This document shows, in pieces, positions 16,502 to 27,404 of a DNA stretch of 64,000 nt; the stretch's first letter is position 1; every line of letters begins with the position of its first letter. The notes beneath the pieces are model-generated. The model saw nothing but the letters and a program-made list of their open reading frames with translations. It was not told the DNA's origin and did not search any database. Source of the DNA: Alphaproteobacteria bacterium (GTDB lineage Bacteria > Pseudomonadota > Alphaproteobacteria > Micropepsales > Micropepsaceae); contig JAATGP010000020.1 of assembly GCA_015654635.1 (NCBI GenBank), forward strand, positions 93,338-157,337, in the 5' to 3' direction. The position numbers were made by a program, and so were the translations under genes.

Positions 16502-17427
16502 TGATGCTCGATGACAAAATCCTGCTGGATCGCGCGCTGGGCGCCTATATGGGCCTCGCGGTGGGCGATGCGCTGGGCGCCACCGTCGAGTTCATGACGC
16601 AGCGTGAAATCGCCGCCAAATATGGCGTGCACAACAAGATCATCGGCGGCGGCTGGCTGAAGCTGAAGCCGGGGCAGGTGACGGACGACACCGCCATGTC
16701 GCTGGCATTAGGCCGCGCGTTTCTCAGCGCGCAAGGCTTCGATCTGAAAACAGTGTGCGAGGCCTTTGCGGAATGGTTCCAGACGCGGCCAGTCGATATC
16801 GGCAACACCTGTCGGCGCGGTATCAGCCGTTATTTGCACGAAGGCACGATGACCAAGGATTATGCCGATGGTGATGCGGGCAACGGCGCCTGCATGCGGA
16901 CCTTGCCGGTGGCGTTGGCCAGTCTGGGCGCGCCCGACGATTTTGCCCGCTGGACTATCGGGCAGTGTCACATCACCCACAATCATCCACTTTCGGACGA
17001 TGCCACGCTGGCCATCGGCGCCATGGTGCAGGCGCTGCTCTCAGGCGGCGGTGTGAAGGCGGTACGGGCGCTTGCCAATGATCTCACCGACAAGCACCAC
17101 AATTTCCGCTTTGTTCCGTTCCATTCGACCTCATCGCCTTACATTGTCGATACGATCCAGACCGTGCTGCATTGCTATTTTGGCACGGACAATTTTCGCT
17201 CATGCTTGGTAGAGGTGGTCAACCATGGCGGCGATGCCGACACCACCGGCGCCATTGCCGGTATGCTGGCCGGCGCGACCTATGGTGCGGCAGACATTCC
17301 CGAGGAGTGGCAGAGAAAACTCGACCCCAAAATCACCGCCGAAATTCGCAGTCAAGTACCCGCATTGCTGTCCATCGCGAAGGGGCGAGGCGGCTCTACC
17401 CCTCCAACCGTCTTGCCTCCACGCTGA
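16498..17427 (+). CDS. draG: DraG, ADP-ribosyl-[dinitrogen reductase] hydrolase
   Basis: A 309-residue ADP-ribosylglycohydrolase that removes ADP-ribose from NifH and restores activity. The binuclear Mn site can be read: TDDTAMSLALGRA, GNGACMRTLPVAL, HNHPLSDDATLAIGAM, and GGDADTTGAIAGML near the C-terminus. It forms the reactivating partner of DraT directly upstream. Its last 32 bases overlap the 3' end of nifT on the opposite strand, so the two transcripts converge. Confidence 0.95.
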   Translation: MMMLDDKILLDRALGAYMGLAVGDALGATVEFMTQREIAAKYGVHNKIIGGGWLKLKPGQVTDDTAMSLALGRAFLSAQGFDLKTVCEAFAEWFQTRPVDIGNTCRRGISRYLHEGTMTKDYADGDAGNGACMRTLPVALASLGAPDDFARWTIGQCHITHNHPLSDDATLAIGAMVQALLSGGGVKAVRALANDLTDKHHNFRFVPFHSTSSPYIVDTIQTVLHCYFGTDNFRSCLVEVVNHGGDADTTGAIAGMLAGATYGAADIPEEWQRKLDPKITAEIRSQVPALLSIAKGRGGSTPPTVLPPR

Positions 17428-17602
17428 TCGGCAGGCGCGTCTCGGCAGGCATGTCGGGAAGTTGGAAGATCCAGCCGTTGCCGAGCGTTACCTTGCCGCC
17501 CCACAGTCCTGGCTGTTCCTGTTCGATGACCTTTTCTTCAAGATCTTTTTTTGCGACGTAGACGGTGAGCTGCTCGCCCGCCTTGCGCAAGGTGATTTTC
17601 AT
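17396..17602 (-). CDS. nifT: NifT (FixU-like) small nitrogen-fixation protein
   Basis: A 68-residue protein, MKITLRKAGEQLTVYVAKKD, then LEEKVIEQEQPGLWGGKVTL and NGWIFQLPDMP. The VYV-x-KKDLEE and WGGxVTLxNGW blocks are typical of NifT/FixU. Its role is not established; loss often has no clear phenotype in other diazotrophs. The ATG overlaps the nifZ stop (ATGA). It is the last gene of nifB-fdxN-nifZ-nifT, and its end overlaps draG on the other strand. Confidence 0.9.
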   Translation of the reverse strand: MKITLRKAGEQLTVYVAKKDLEEKVIEQEQPGLWGGKVTLGNGWIFQLPDMPAETRLPISVEARRLEG

Positions 17603-17871
17603 CGGGCAGCCTCGATCATATCCAACTCCTTGGCGCGCATGCCGATGACAAGACGCTGCTCCAGAAAGTCCACTTCATAAATATAATAGCGCTGCAGGAA
17701 GCTGCCGACGCCGCGCACATAGCCGACTTCGCCCGCCTCGATTAGGGGATCACCGATGCGCTTGCCCATATAGCTGCCGTCGTTGCGGATGAGGGTTTTG
17801 GCCCGCACCTTGTCACCGGCAGCAAAGACGGGAGCGAAGGCCAGCTCGACGATATCGCCGTCGCCCTTCAT
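17599..17871 (-). CDS. nifZ: NifZ, nitrogenase P-cluster maturation protein
   Basis: A 90-residue protein with FAAGDKVRAKTLIRNDGSY, then KRIGDPLIEAGEVGYVRGVG and FLQRYYIYEVDFLE, the standard NifZ barrel-like core. Family members help convert paired 4Fe-4S clusters into the second P-cluster of NifDK. The ATG at 17871 shares one base with the stop of fdxN, which decides the start. Confidence 0.92.
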   Translation of the reverse strand: MKGDGDIVELAFAPVFAAGDKVRAKTLIRNDGSYMGKRIGDPLIEAGEVGYVRGVGSFLQRYYIYEVDFLEQRLVIGMRAKELDMIEAAR

Positions 17872-18068
17872 CAGAACGCCATGACGCAGGTTTTGGGCAC
17901 CGGGCAGGCGGCAACGCATTGCGGGGTATCAAAGAAGCCGGCACATTCGGTGCATTTCTTAGCATCAATCGCGAAGACGCCGCCTTTTTCCTTGATTGCT
18001 TTGTTCGGGCATTCGAACTCGCACGCGCCGCAGCCGGTGCAGTTCTTTTCGACAATCCTGTAAGCCAT
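17871..18068 (-). CDS. fdxN: 2[4Fe-4S] ferredoxin, FdxN-type
   Basis: A 65-residue bacterial-type ferredoxin. Cluster motif one is [12 protein letters not shown]; the second is [18 protein letters not shown] with the longer C-x2-C-x8-C-x3-C spacing found in nif-linked FdxN proteins. It lies between nifB and nifZ. In other diazotrophs ferredoxins at this position donate electrons to NifB or to nitrogenase. The start at MAYRIVEKN is chosen because the upstream frame is not protein-like. Confidence 0.92.
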   Translation of the reverse strand: MAYRIVEKNCTGCGACEFECPNKAIKEKGGVFAIDAKKCTECAGFFDTPQCVAACPVPKTCVMAF

Positions 18069-18087
18069 ATCTATTCCTCGTGGTGAA

Positions 18088-19569
18088 TTAAGCGCTTGCT
18101 GCGACCGAACCGGTGGCATTCCGGTTCGCGTACCAGATGATGGCGGAGGCTTCGATGTATTCGAAGGCATAGTGATCGGTAGCAATGATGCCCATCTCGG
18201 CCAGACGTGCTTTCGGTTTGTCGCCAATCTTGGCGCAGAGCACGGCAGAAACGCCTTCCAGCGCCGCCAGTGTGGTCGCCATGGCATCGCTGTCATCCGT
18301 GCCGCCGACGCAGTATTTATCCGTGCGGCGATGGGAAACGAATTTCGCTCCCCCGGAGGTCACTTCAAAAATCTGAAATTCTGTGGCGTGGCCAAAGTGC
18401 TGGTTGATGCGGCCGCCCCCCTTGGTCGCAATGGCGACCAGCAAGGGCGTTTCCTCTATTCTTTCTGGCATCTGTGCCATTTCTTTCGCCTTTTGCCGGT
18501 CGGTGCGTTCTTGGCTGACCACTTCCAAATACATCTCGCGTTTCTTGGGATCGTAGGGTCTGGTCTCGGTCAGCCTGTCGAGGCTGAACTCGGTACCGCG
18601 GTCTTCGCCCAGTAGTCCCACAGCATCGGCGCGGCATTGGCGGCAATGACGCATCAGCTTGGCATCGCCGCCCAGACTGTCCTGTACCGCCCGCAATTCG
18701 TTCGGTGTCGGCCCGCGCCGGCCAGTGAGGCCAAAATGGGTGCCATGGGCGGGATCGGAAATCAGCGGCATGATATTGTGCAGGAAGGCGCCGCGCGACC
18801 GCACCGCTTTGTTCACCTCCACGAGGTGCTTATCGTTGATGCCGGGGATCAGCACCGAATTGACCTTGACCAGAATGCCTTTGGCGGTGAGCGCCTCCAG
18901 CCCTTCCATCTGCCGCTCGTGCAGGATGGTGGCGGCTTCCAGCCCTTCCCAGCGCCTATGGCGGAAGAAAATCCAGGGATAGATTTGCGCGCCAATTGTG
19001 GGGTCCACCATATTGATGGTGATGGTAACGTGGTCGACGCCCATCGCTGCGATCTGCTCGACATGATCGGGCAAGGCCAAGCCATTGGTGGAGAGGCACA
19101 GCTTGACGTGGGGCAGGGCGGCATGGATCAAGTCAAAGGTGTGGAAAGTCTTGGGTGCATTGGCCAACGCATCGCCAGGTCCGGCAATACCGACCACTGA
19201 AAGCTGTGGCACTTCTGCCGCTACGGCCATCACTTTGCGGGCCGCTTGTTCAGCGGAAAGCTTCTCGCTGACCACGCCGGGGCGGCTTTCATTCGAGCAA
19301 TCGTATTTGCGGTTGCAGTAGTGGCATTGGATGTTGCAAGCGGGCGCCACCGCCACATGCATGCGGGCAAAATAGTGATGCGCGTCTTCGCTGTAGCAGG
19401 GATGATCTTGAATTTTGTTCCAGACGGCTTCCGGCAAATCATCTTGTCCGGCTGAGCTGCCGCACGACGTCGTTTTACCACCCGTCTTTGCCGAACAGCC
19501 GCTGAGGCGCGGCTTGGTGGAATCGACGCGCATGATGCTGGACAAGGGCACGATTTTATTCTCTGGCAT
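18088..19569 (-). CDS. nifB: NifB, radical SAM FeMo-cofactor core synthase
   Basis: A 493-residue protein that builds the 8Fe-9S-C NifB-co core. The radical SAM motif is CNIQCHYC (Cys78, Cys82, Cys85), within [21 protein letters not shown]-terminal cysteines and [16 protein letters not shown] follow the family pattern. Residues from about 370 on form a NifX/NafY-like domain ([20 protein letters not shown]), so this is the two-domain form. It is divergent from nifH, with its own sigma-54 promoter. fdxN follows after 19 bp. Confidence 0.97.
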   Translation of the reverse strand: MPENKIVPLSSIMRVDSTKPRLSGCSAKTGGKTTSCGSSAGQDDLPEAVWNKIQDHPCYSEDAHHYFARMHVAVAPACNIQCHYCNRKYDCSNESRPGVVSEKLSAEQAARKVMAVAAEVPQLSVVGIAGPGDALANAPKTFHTFDLIHAALPHVKLCLSTNGLALPDHVEQIAAMGVDHVTITINMVDPTIGAQIYPWIFFRHRRWEGLEAATILHERQMEGLEALTAKGILVKVNSVLIPGINDKHLVEVNKAVRSRGAFLHNIMPLISDPAHGTHFGLTGRRGPTPNELRAVQDSLGGDAKLMRHCRQCRADAVGLLGEDRGTEFSLDRLTETRPYDPKKREMYLEVVSQERTDRQKAKEMAQMPERIEETPLLVAIATKGGGRINQHFGHATEFQIFEVTSGGAKFVSHRRTDKYCVGGTDDSDAMATTLAALEGVSAVLCAKIGDKPKARLAEMGIIATDHYAFEYIEASAIIWYANRNATGSVAASA

Positions 19570-19571
19570 AG

Positions 19572-20756
<1,185 letters not shown>

Positions 20757-20784
20757 GCCGTGACGCGCCCACCAGGAGAACATT

Positions 20785-22233
20785 ATGGACGCAGAATTAA
20801 AGGCTGCGCGTAAGCAGCTTGTTGCCGACGTCTTGTCCGAGTACCCCGAAAAAACGGCCAAGAAGCGTGCCAAACACATCAACGTCTACGACGAAGGCAA
20901 TTCCGATTGCGGCGTCAAATCCAACATCAAATCCATTCCGGGTGTGATGACGGTGCGCGGCTGCGCTTATGCCGGCGCTAAGGGTGTGGTCTGGGGACCG
21001 ATCAAAGACATGGTTCATATCAGCCACGGCCCCGTCGGCTGCGGTCAATATTCCTGGGCGCAGCGCCGCAACTACGTCAGTGATGGAGTCACGGGTGTCA
21101 CAAGTTGGGTGACCATGCAGGTGACCAGCGACTTTCAGGAAAAGGACATCGTCTTCGGCGGCGACAAGAAGCTGGTCAAGGTGATCAACGAAATCGAGTC
21201 CCTTTTCCCGCTCAACAAGGGTATCTCGATCATGAGCGAATGCCCTGTTGGTCTTATCGGTGACGATATCGAAGCGGTATCGAAGAAGGTGACCAAGGAG
21301 ATTGGCAAGGTCATCGCACCGGTGCGCTGCGAAGGGTTCCGCGGGGTGTCGCAATCGCTCGGCCACCACATCGCCAACGACGTCATGCGCGATTATATTG
21401 TCGACAGGGCTCCGCCCGCACCGGAGGCATGGGTCTCAACACCTTATGATGTGCTGATCGTTGGTGACTACAATATCGGCGGCGACGCTTGGTCGAGCCG
21501 CATCCTGCTCGAAGAAATGGGTTTACGCGTCATCGGTCAATGGTCGGGCGATGGATCGGTCGGCGAGATCGAAAATGGTCCCCGCGCCAAACTGAACTTG
21601 ATCCACTGCTACCGCTCGATGAACTACATCTGCCGGCATATGGAAGAAAAATACGGTATTCCATGGATCGAGTATAACTTCTTCGGACCGTCGCAAATCG
21701 CCAAATCGTTGCGCGCCATTGCGGCTTTGTTCGACGAGAAAATTCAGGACGGTGCGGAAAGAGTTATCGCAAAATATCAGTCATTGGTTGAAGGCATTCT
21801 GGCGAAATACAAACCGCGCCTCGCGGGCAAAAAGATCATGCTCTATGTCGGCGGCTTGCGTCCGCGCCACGTCTCCGATGCCTATGGCGATCTCGGCATG
21901 GAAGTGACGGCAACCGGCTATGAATTCGCCCATAGCGACGATTACCAGCGCACCACCGAGTACATTAAGGACGGTACATTGGTGTACGACGACGCGAGCG
22001 AATTCGAACTCGAGCATTTCGTCAAGACGTTGCGCCCCGATCTTGTCGGCTCCGGCATCAAAGAAAAATACGGCACTCAGAAGATGGGTGTTCCCTTCCG
22101 CCAAATGCATTCCTGGGACTATTCCGGGCCCTATCACGGCTATGACGGTTTTGCCATCTTCGCCCGCGACATGGATTTGGCCGTCAACAATCCCGTCTGG
22201 AAGATGCACAAGGCGCCGTGGGGTGAGGAGTAG
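20785..22233 (+). CDS. nifD: NifD, nitrogenase MoFe protein alpha chain
   Basis: A 482-residue catalytic subunit. P-cluster cysteines are Cys60 (RGCAYAG), Cys86 ([10 protein letters not shown]) and Cys153 ([11 protein letters not shown]). The FeMo-co ligands are Cys275 (IHCYRSMNY) and His442 ([13 protein letters not shown]). These fall at nearly the same positions as in the Azotobacter protein, so the enzyme should be a normal Mo-nitrogenase. AGGAGA precedes the ATG. nifK starts 3 bp after its stop. Confidence 0.98.
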   Translation: MDAELKAARKQLVADVLSEYPEKTAKKRAKHINVYDEGNSDCGVKSNIKSIPGVMTVRGCAYAGAKGVVWGPIKDMVHISHGPVGCGQYSWAQRRNYVSDGVTGVTSWVTMQVTSDFQEKDIVFGGDKKLVKVINEIESLFPLNKGISIMSECPVGLIGDDIEAVSKKVTKEIGKVIAPVRCEGFRGVSQSLGHHIANDVMRDYIVDRAPPAPEAWVSTPYDVLIVGDYNIGGDAWSSRILLEEMGLRVIGQWSGDGSVGEIENGPRAKLNLIHCYRSMNYICRHMEEKYGIPWIEYNFFGPSQIAKSLRAIAALFDEKIQDGAERVIAKYQSLVEGILAKYKPRLAGKKIMLYVGGLRPRHVSDAYGDLGMEVTATGYEFAHSDDYQRTTEYIKDGTLVYDDASEFELEHFVKTLRPDLVGSGIKEKYGTQKMGVPFRQMHSWDYSGPYHGYDGFAIFARDMDLAVNNPVWKMHKAPWGEE

Positions 22234-22236
22234 ATC

Positions 22237-23766
22237 ATGCCGCAGACAGTCGACAACATCAAAGACCACGCCTCGCTTTTCAACGAGCCCGAATATCAGG
22301 CGCTGTTTGAACGCAAAAAAGAATTCGAATGCGGCTCCAGTCCGGCAGAGATTGCCAAACAGGCGGCCTATATTAACACCTGGGAATACCGCGAAAAAAA
22401 TCTGGCGCGCGAGGCTCTCACGGTCAATCCAGCCAAGGCCTGTCAGCCGCTTGGCGCCTTGTTTGCTTCCGTCGGCTTCGAGAAAACACTGGCTTTCAAT
22501 CACGGCAGTCAGGGCTGTACGGCCTATTTCCGCTCGCATCTGGCGCGCCATTTTAAGGAGCCTTGCGCGGCCGTCTCGACCTCGATGACGGAAGATGCGG
22601 CCGTTTTCGGTGGCATGAACAATCTGATCGACGGGCTTCAGAACGCCTACACGGTCTATAAACCGAAGATGATCGCGATTTCGACCACTTGCATCGCCGA
22701 AGTGATCGGCGACGATCTGACGGCGTTTATCCAGAACGCGCGGGCGAAGGGCTCGGTCCCGGCGGACTTCCCTATTGTGAAAGCCAACACGCCCTCCTTC
22801 GTCGGCAGCCATATCAACGGCTATGACGTTTTGATCAAAGGTGTGCTGATCAATTTCTGGGAAGGCAAGAGCCGCAGTGAAGTCACCGAGAAGATCAATA
22901 TCATTCCGGGCTTCGACGGCTTTGCAGTCGGCAACAATCGCGAACTAAAGCGCATCTTCGGCGAATTCGGTGTCGATCTCACGATTATTTCGGACGTCTC
23001 CGATCAGTTCGACACGCCCACCGATGGCGAATATCGCATGTTCGACGGCGGTACCACCATTGCCGAGGTCGAAGGCGCCATCAATGCCAAGGGCACCATC
23101 GCGATGCAGAAATATTGCAGCGACAAGACTCTGGAAGTTGTCGGCGCCACGGGCCAGCCCACCGCCGCTTTCCATTATCCGATGGGGCTGAAAGCGACCG
23201 ACGATCTTCTCATGAAGATCAGTGAGCTTACCGGCAAATCCATTCCGAAATCTTTGGAAAAAGAACGCGGGCGCCTCGTCGATGCTATGGCGGATTCATC
23301 CAACTGGCTGCATGGCAAAAGCTATGCGATCTTCGGTGACCCAGATTTCGTCTATGGTATGACGCAATTCCTGCTGGAAACCGGCGGAGAGCCGGTGCAT
23401 CTGCTAGCCACCAATGGTGGCAAGGAATGGGAAGCTGAGATGAAGGCCTTGCTTGCTACGAGCCCCTATGGCGCCAAGGCGCAAGTGTGGCCCGGCAAGG
23501 ATCTATGGGCGCTGCGCTCGCTGCTCGCCACCGAACCCAGCGATTTCCTGATCGGCTCATCTTACGGCAAATATCTGGAGCGCGATCTGGGCATTCCGTT
23601 GATCCGGCTGACCTTCCCGATTTTCGACCGTCATCATCATCACCGTTTCCCGACTTGGGGCTACCAGGGCAGTCTGCGCGTGTTGGTGACGGTGCTCGAC
23701 AAGATCCTGGATGTTCTGGATATGCAGACGGCCAAGACGGGAATCTCCTTCGATCTCGTACGCTGA
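22237..23766 (+). CDS. nifK: NifK, nitrogenase MoFe protein beta chain
   Basis: A 509-residue beta subunit pairing with NifD and holding half of the P-cluster: Cys69 (KACQPLGA), Cys94 (GSQGCTAYF) and Cys152 (TTCIAEVIGDD). The C-terminal block FPIFDRHHHHRFPTWGYQG is characteristic of NifK. It starts 3 bp after nifD and is followed by nifE after 7 bp. No unusual insertions are seen, apart from the normal N-terminal extension before the first cysteine. Confidence 0.98.
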   Translation: MPQTVDNIKDHASLFNEPEYQALFERKKEFECGSSPAEIAKQAAYINTWEYREKNLAREALTVNPAKACQPLGALFASVGFEKTLAFNHGSQGCTAYFRSHLARHFKEPCAAVSTSMTEDAAVFGGMNNLIDGLQNAYTVYKPKMIAISTTCIAEVIGDDLTAFIQNARAKGSVPADFPIVKANTPSFVGSHINGYDVLIKGVLINFWEGKSRSEVTEKINIIPGFDGFAVGNNRELKRIFGEFGVDLTIISDVSDQFDTPTDGEYRMFDGGTTIAEVEGAINAKGTIAMQKYCSDKTLEVVGATGQPTAAFHYPMGLKATDDLLMKISELTGKSIPKSLEKERGRLVDAMADSSNWLHGKSYAIFGDPDFVYGMTQFLLETGGEPVHLLATNGGKEWEAEMKALLATSPYGAKAQVWPGKDLWALRSLLATEPSDFLIGSSYGKYLERDLGIPLIRLTFPIFDRHHHHRFPTWGYQGSLRVLVTVLDKILDVLDMQTAKTGISFDLVR

Positions 23767-23773
23767 GTGAGCG

Positions 23774-25153
23774 ATGTCCCAGCACAAGCACCAAGATCTC
23801 TTCGACGAGCCGGCTTGTGCCAAGAATCGGGACAAGGACGATAAGGCGCGCAAGAAGGGCTGTGGCGGCAAGTCACTGACGCCAGGAAACGCGGCGGGCG
23901 GCTGTGCCTTCGACGGTGCCAAGATCGTTCTGCAACCGATCACCGATGCGGCCCATCTTGTCCATGGGCCCATCGCCTGCGAGGGCAATAGCTGGGATAG
24001 CCGCCACGCTCTCTCCTCGGGACCGCAGCTTTACCGCACCGGTTTCACCACCGATATTGGTGAGATGGATGTGATCTATGGCGGTGAGAAGCGGCTGTTC
24101 CGCGCCATCAAAGAAATCATCAGCCGCTTTTCGCCGCCCGCGGTGTTTGTCTATCAGACCTGCGTCACCGCCATGATCGGCGATGACATCGAAATGGTTT
24201 GCAAAGTGGCGAGTGAGCGCTTTGGCCTGCCGGTGATCCCGGTCAATGCGCCGGGCTTTGCGGGCAAGAAAAATCTCGGCACCAAACTCGCGGGCGAAGC
24301 ACTGCTGAAATACGTCATCGGCACCGAGGAGCCTGAGTTTACCACCCCCACCGACATTAATCTGCTCGGGGAATACAATGTCTCGGGGGATTTGTGGGCT
24401 GTGACGCCTTTATTTCAGCGCCTCGGCATTCGCCTGGTTACCTCCATCACTGGCGACGCCCGCTATCATCAAGTGACCAAGGCCCATCGCGCCCGTGTCA
24501 ACATGATGGTGTGCAGCCAGGCCCTCATCAATGTCGCGCGCAAAATGGAAGAACGCTGGGGCATTCCCTATTTCGAAGGCTCGTTTTATGGCGTGGAAGC
24601 GACGGGCACCTCCTTGCGCACCATTGCCAAGATGCTGGTGGAGCGCGGCGCCGAGGCCGATCTGATCGGCCGCACGGAAGCCTTGATCGCTGAGGAAGAA
24701 GCGCGTGTGGCGACTGCGCTGGTGCCAATCCTGCCGGCGCTGAAGGGAAAAAAAGTTCTGCTTTACACCGGCGGCGTGAAATCCTGGTCGATGATTTCGG
24801 CTCTGCATTACGCCGGGATGATCGTGATCGGTTCCTCGACGCGCAAAGCGACCAAGGAGGACAAAGTTCGCGCCGAAGCGCTGATGGGCGAGGAGGGCGA
24901 GACCATCGATAACTTGCCGCAGCGCGATATGTACCGCAAGCTGAAGAATCGTGAGGCGGACATCATGCTCTCCGGCGGGCGCACACAATTTGTGGCGCTG
25001 AAGGCGGTGACGCCCTGGCTCGACAGCAATCAGGAACGTCACAACGCTTACGCCGGTTACGACGGCACTATCACACTCCTGCGCGAAATTCATAAGGCGC
25101 TGACCAATCCCGTCTTCGCGCAGGTGTGCACGCCCGCGCCGTGGGAGATGTAG
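23774..25153 (+). CDS. nifE: NifE, FeMo-cofactor assembly scaffold alpha subunit
   Basis: A 459-residue NifD paralogue. Conserved blocks are GCAFDGAKIVLQPITDAAHL, HGPIACEGNSWDSR, QTCVTAMIGDDIEMVC and NLLGEYNVSGDLW. With NifN it forms the scaffold where the NifB core gains molybdenum and homocitrate. The FeMo-co ligand pair of NifD is not kept in the same context, as expected for NifE. nifN starts 1 bp after the stop. Confidence 0.97.
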   Translation: MSQHKHQDLFDEPACAKNRDKDDKARKKGCGGKSLTPGNAAGGCAFDGAKIVLQPITDAAHLVHGPIACEGNSWDSRHALSSGPQLYRTGFTTDIGEMDVIYGGEKRLFRAIKEIISRFSPPAVFVYQTCVTAMIGDDIEMVCKVASERFGLPVIPVNAPGFAGKKNLGTKLAGEALLKYVIGTEEPEFTTPTDINLLGEYNVSGDLWAVTPLFQRLGIRLVTSITGDARYHQVTKAHRARVNMMVCSQALINVARKMEERWGIPYFEGSFYGVEATGTSLRTIAKMLVERGAEADLIGRTEALIAEEEARVATALVPILPALKGKKVLLYTGGVKSWSMISALHYAGMIVIGSSTRKATKEDKVRAEALMGEEGETIDNLPQRDMYRKLKNREADIMLSGGRTQFVALKAVTPWLDSNQERHNAYAGYDGTITLLREIHKALTNPVFAQVCTPAPWEM

Positions 25154-25154
25154 A

Positions 25155-26495
25155 ATGGCCAGCGTCGCGAAGTCCTCCAAGAACTGCACGGTCAATCCGC
25201 TGAAGACCAGCCAGCCGCTGGGTGGCGCCTCGGCTTTCATGGGGCTGGATGGCTGTTTGCCTATGCTTCATGCCGCGCAGGGCTGCACGGCCTTTGCGCT
25301 GGTGCTGCTGGTGCGTCATTACCGTGAAGCCATTCCTTTTCAAACCACGGCCATGAACGAGGTCACCACCATTCTTGGGGGCAAAGACAATCTGGAAGAG
25401 GCCATCCTTAATATCGCCAAGCGGGCCCAGCCGAAGGTGATTGGCATCTGTTCCAACGGGCTCATCGAAGCGCGCGGCGAAGATATTCGCGGGGATCTGA
25501 AACTGATCCGCCAGCGCCACCCCGAACTCGACGGCATCGCGCTTATTTATGCCAAGACGCCCGATTATAAGGGCGGTTTTCAGGATGGCTGGGCGGCGGC
25601 GGTTACTGCCATGGTTGATGAGTTGGTCGAGCCTGATTTCGCGCGCCATCTGCACCAGATCAATATCCTTGCGGGTTGCCATCTGACGCCTGCCGATCTC
25701 GAAGAAATCCGTGACACGGTAGAAGCCTTCGGTTTGGAGCCGATCATCTTGCCGGATATTGCTGGTTCGCTCGATGGCCATGTGGCCGACAATTGGGTGC
25801 AGACCACCATGGGCGGCACCAAGCTGGACGACATTCGCCGCATGGGCTGTTCGGTGGCCACTTTGGCGCTGGGATTGCAAATGGAACCGGCCGCTCGCGT
25901 CATTGAAACGCGTTGCGATGTGCCGGTGGAGGTGTTTCCGCGGCTAACGGGTTTGCTGGCTTGGGATAATTTTGTCGCCGCATTGGCGCGGCTGTCGGGA
26001 AAGTCGGTTCCGGCGTCCATCCGGCGGCGGCGCAGCCAACTCCTGGATGCGATGCTGGATGGCCATTTCTATTTCGGCCAAAAGAAGATTGCGATAGCCG
26101 CCGAACCTGATCTGTTGTTGGGGCTGACCGGTTTCCTCACCGACATGGGGGCCATCATCGCAGCGGCAGTGACGACGACCGACAGTGCAGCGCTGCCGCT
26201 GGTGCCGTCGCAGGGCGTCAGGATTGGCGATCTTGACGATCTCGAACAGGCTGCCACCGATTGCGAGCTGCTCATCTGCCACAGCCATGGCGCGCGCATC
26301 GCCGAGCGCTTGGGTCTTCCGTTTTTCCGCGCGGGTTTTCCGCTCTTCGACCGGCTGGGCGCGGCCCACAAGTTGTCGATCGGCTATCGCGGCACGCGCG
26401 ATCTGATTTTCGAAATCGGCAATCTCTTCATTGCCGCAGACAGTCACCATCACTCAGCCAAGGGAGGCAAGGATGCGCCGGTTGCATCTCATTGA
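25155..26495 (+). CDS. nifN: NifN, FeMo-cofactor assembly scaffold beta subunit
   Basis: A 446-residue NifK paralogue and partner of NifE. Blocks: CTVNPLKTSQPLGGASAFMG, LHAAQGCTAFALVLLVRHY, TTAMNEVTTILGG, and a C-terminal GFPLFDRLGAAHKLSIGYRG. The gene ends with a His-rich DSHHHSAKGG tail that overlaps the first 23 bases of nifX in another frame. Confidence 0.97.
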   Translation: MASVAKSSKNCTVNPLKTSQPLGGASAFMGLDGCLPMLHAAQGCTAFALVLLVRHYREAIPFQTTAMNEVTTILGGKDNLEEAILNIAKRAQPKVIGICSNGLIEARGEDIRGDLKLIRQRHPELDGIALIYAKTPDYKGGFQDGWAAAVTAMVDELVEPDFARHLHQINILAGCHLTPADLEEIRDTVEAFGLEPIILPDIAGSLDGHVADNWVQTTMGGTKLDDIRRMGCSVATLALGLQMEPAARVIETRCDVPVEVFPRLTGLLAWDNFVAALARLSGKSVPASIRRRRSQLLDAMLDGHFYFGQKKIAIAAEPDLLLGLTGFLTDMGAIIAAAVTTTDSAALPLVPSQGVRIGDLDDLEQAATDCELLICHSHGARIAERLGLPFFRAGFPLFDRLGAAHKLSIGYRGTRDLIFEIGNLFIAADSHHHSAKGGKDAPVASH

Positions 26496-26940
26496 ATCGA
26501 GTCCAGAAGAGGTTGGCGAACTCGCGGGTGCGCTCAAAATTGCCTTCTGTACGCAAGATCTGCGCCGGGTGGATTCCCATTTCGGCAGCGCACCATCGAT
26601 TGTGATCTATGAAGTGAGCCCGAACGACTCCCGCTTCGTCGAGGCGGTGCAGTTCGACACCGTCAGCGCCCAAAATGGCACCCATATCGAAGATGGCGAT
26701 GACCGCATCGGCGCTAAGGTGGGCGCTATCACGGGCTGCGCCATGCTGTTCTCGCTGGCCATCGGCGGCGTGGCGGCGGCGCGGGTCGTTAATGCCAAAG
26801 TCTACCCGTTGAAACTGCCGAAAGTCGAAGCCATCAGCGAGGTGATCGGCCGGGTGCAGGTGATGATGAACGGCACCCCGCCACCATGGATGCGCAAACT
26901 GTTGAGCAAAGAGCAGTCGCTCGCTTTTGCCGATGAGTGA
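26473..26940 (+). CDS. nifX: NifX, NifB-co/FeMo-co carrier protein
   Basis: A 155-residue member of the NifX/NafY family, which stores or carries cofactor precursors between NifB and NifEN. It starts MRRLHLIES; central features are LKIAFCTQDLRRVDSHFGSA and an Ala/Gly-rich CAMLFSLAIGGVAAARVVNA helix. The ATG at 26473 has AGGGAGGCAAGG upstream and lies inside the end of nifN, so translation is probably coupled. It overlaps the next gene by 8 bases. Confidence 0.94.
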   Translation: MRRLHLIESSPEEVGELAGALKIAFCTQDLRRVDSHFGSAPSIVIYEVSPNDSRFVEAVQFDTVSAQNGTHIEDGDDRIGAKVGAITGCAMLFSLAIGGVAAARVVNAKVYPLKLPKVEAISEVIGRVQVMMNGTPPPWMRKLLSKEQSLAFADE

Positions 26941-27394
26941 GGCGGGCGTGGGCGAAACCGATCTCGCGCCGTTCCTAAAGGAGTTGGTGCGCCAGGTTCG
27001 CGCCCAGGACACCTATGATTTCTGGTCGGGCCGGCCAGACGCCGATCTTCTAGAACCCTTTATCGTCGACAAGAAGAAGGCGCGCGAGATTCCGGTTGTT
27101 GGTGATCCCGATCTGCGGACGCTGAATCGCATCAATCAATTCTACGGTGCTGTCTCGCTCTCCATTGAGCAGAAGACAGGCATCATGGCTACGCCGGTGC
27201 TGCAGCTCTCCCATGAAGGCTTTGGCCGCATCGTGCTGGTCTGTGGGCGATTGGTGGTGGTTTCCAAGAATTTGCGCGACGCGCACCGCTTCGGCTTCCC
27301 GACGCTGGAAAAGCTGGCCGCCGATGGCGAGGCGCTGGTGAACGACGCTGCAATGTGGATTCAAAAATTCAACGATGCCGCGCAGGCGGATTAG
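26933..27394 (+). CDS. NifX-associated nitrogen fixation protein (DUF269)
   Basis: A 153-residue protein with PFLKELVRQVRAQDTYDFW, then VVGDPDLRTLNRINQFYGAV and VVSKNLRDAHRFGFPTLEKL. It matches the conserved NifX-associated family that usually lies between nifX and fdxB; its biochemical role is not known. The ATG (26933) overlaps the nifX stop. The ferredoxin gene follows after 10 bp. Confidence 0.92.
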   Translation: MSEAGVGETDLAPFLKELVRQVRAQDTYDFWSGRPDADLLEPFIVDKKKAREIPVVGDPDLRTLNRINQFYGAVSLSIEQKTGIMATPVLQLSHEGFGRIVLVCGRLVVVSKNLRDAHRFGFPTLEKLAADGEALVNDAAMWIQKFNDAAQAD

Positions 27395-27404
27395 GAGGGA
27401 TGGT

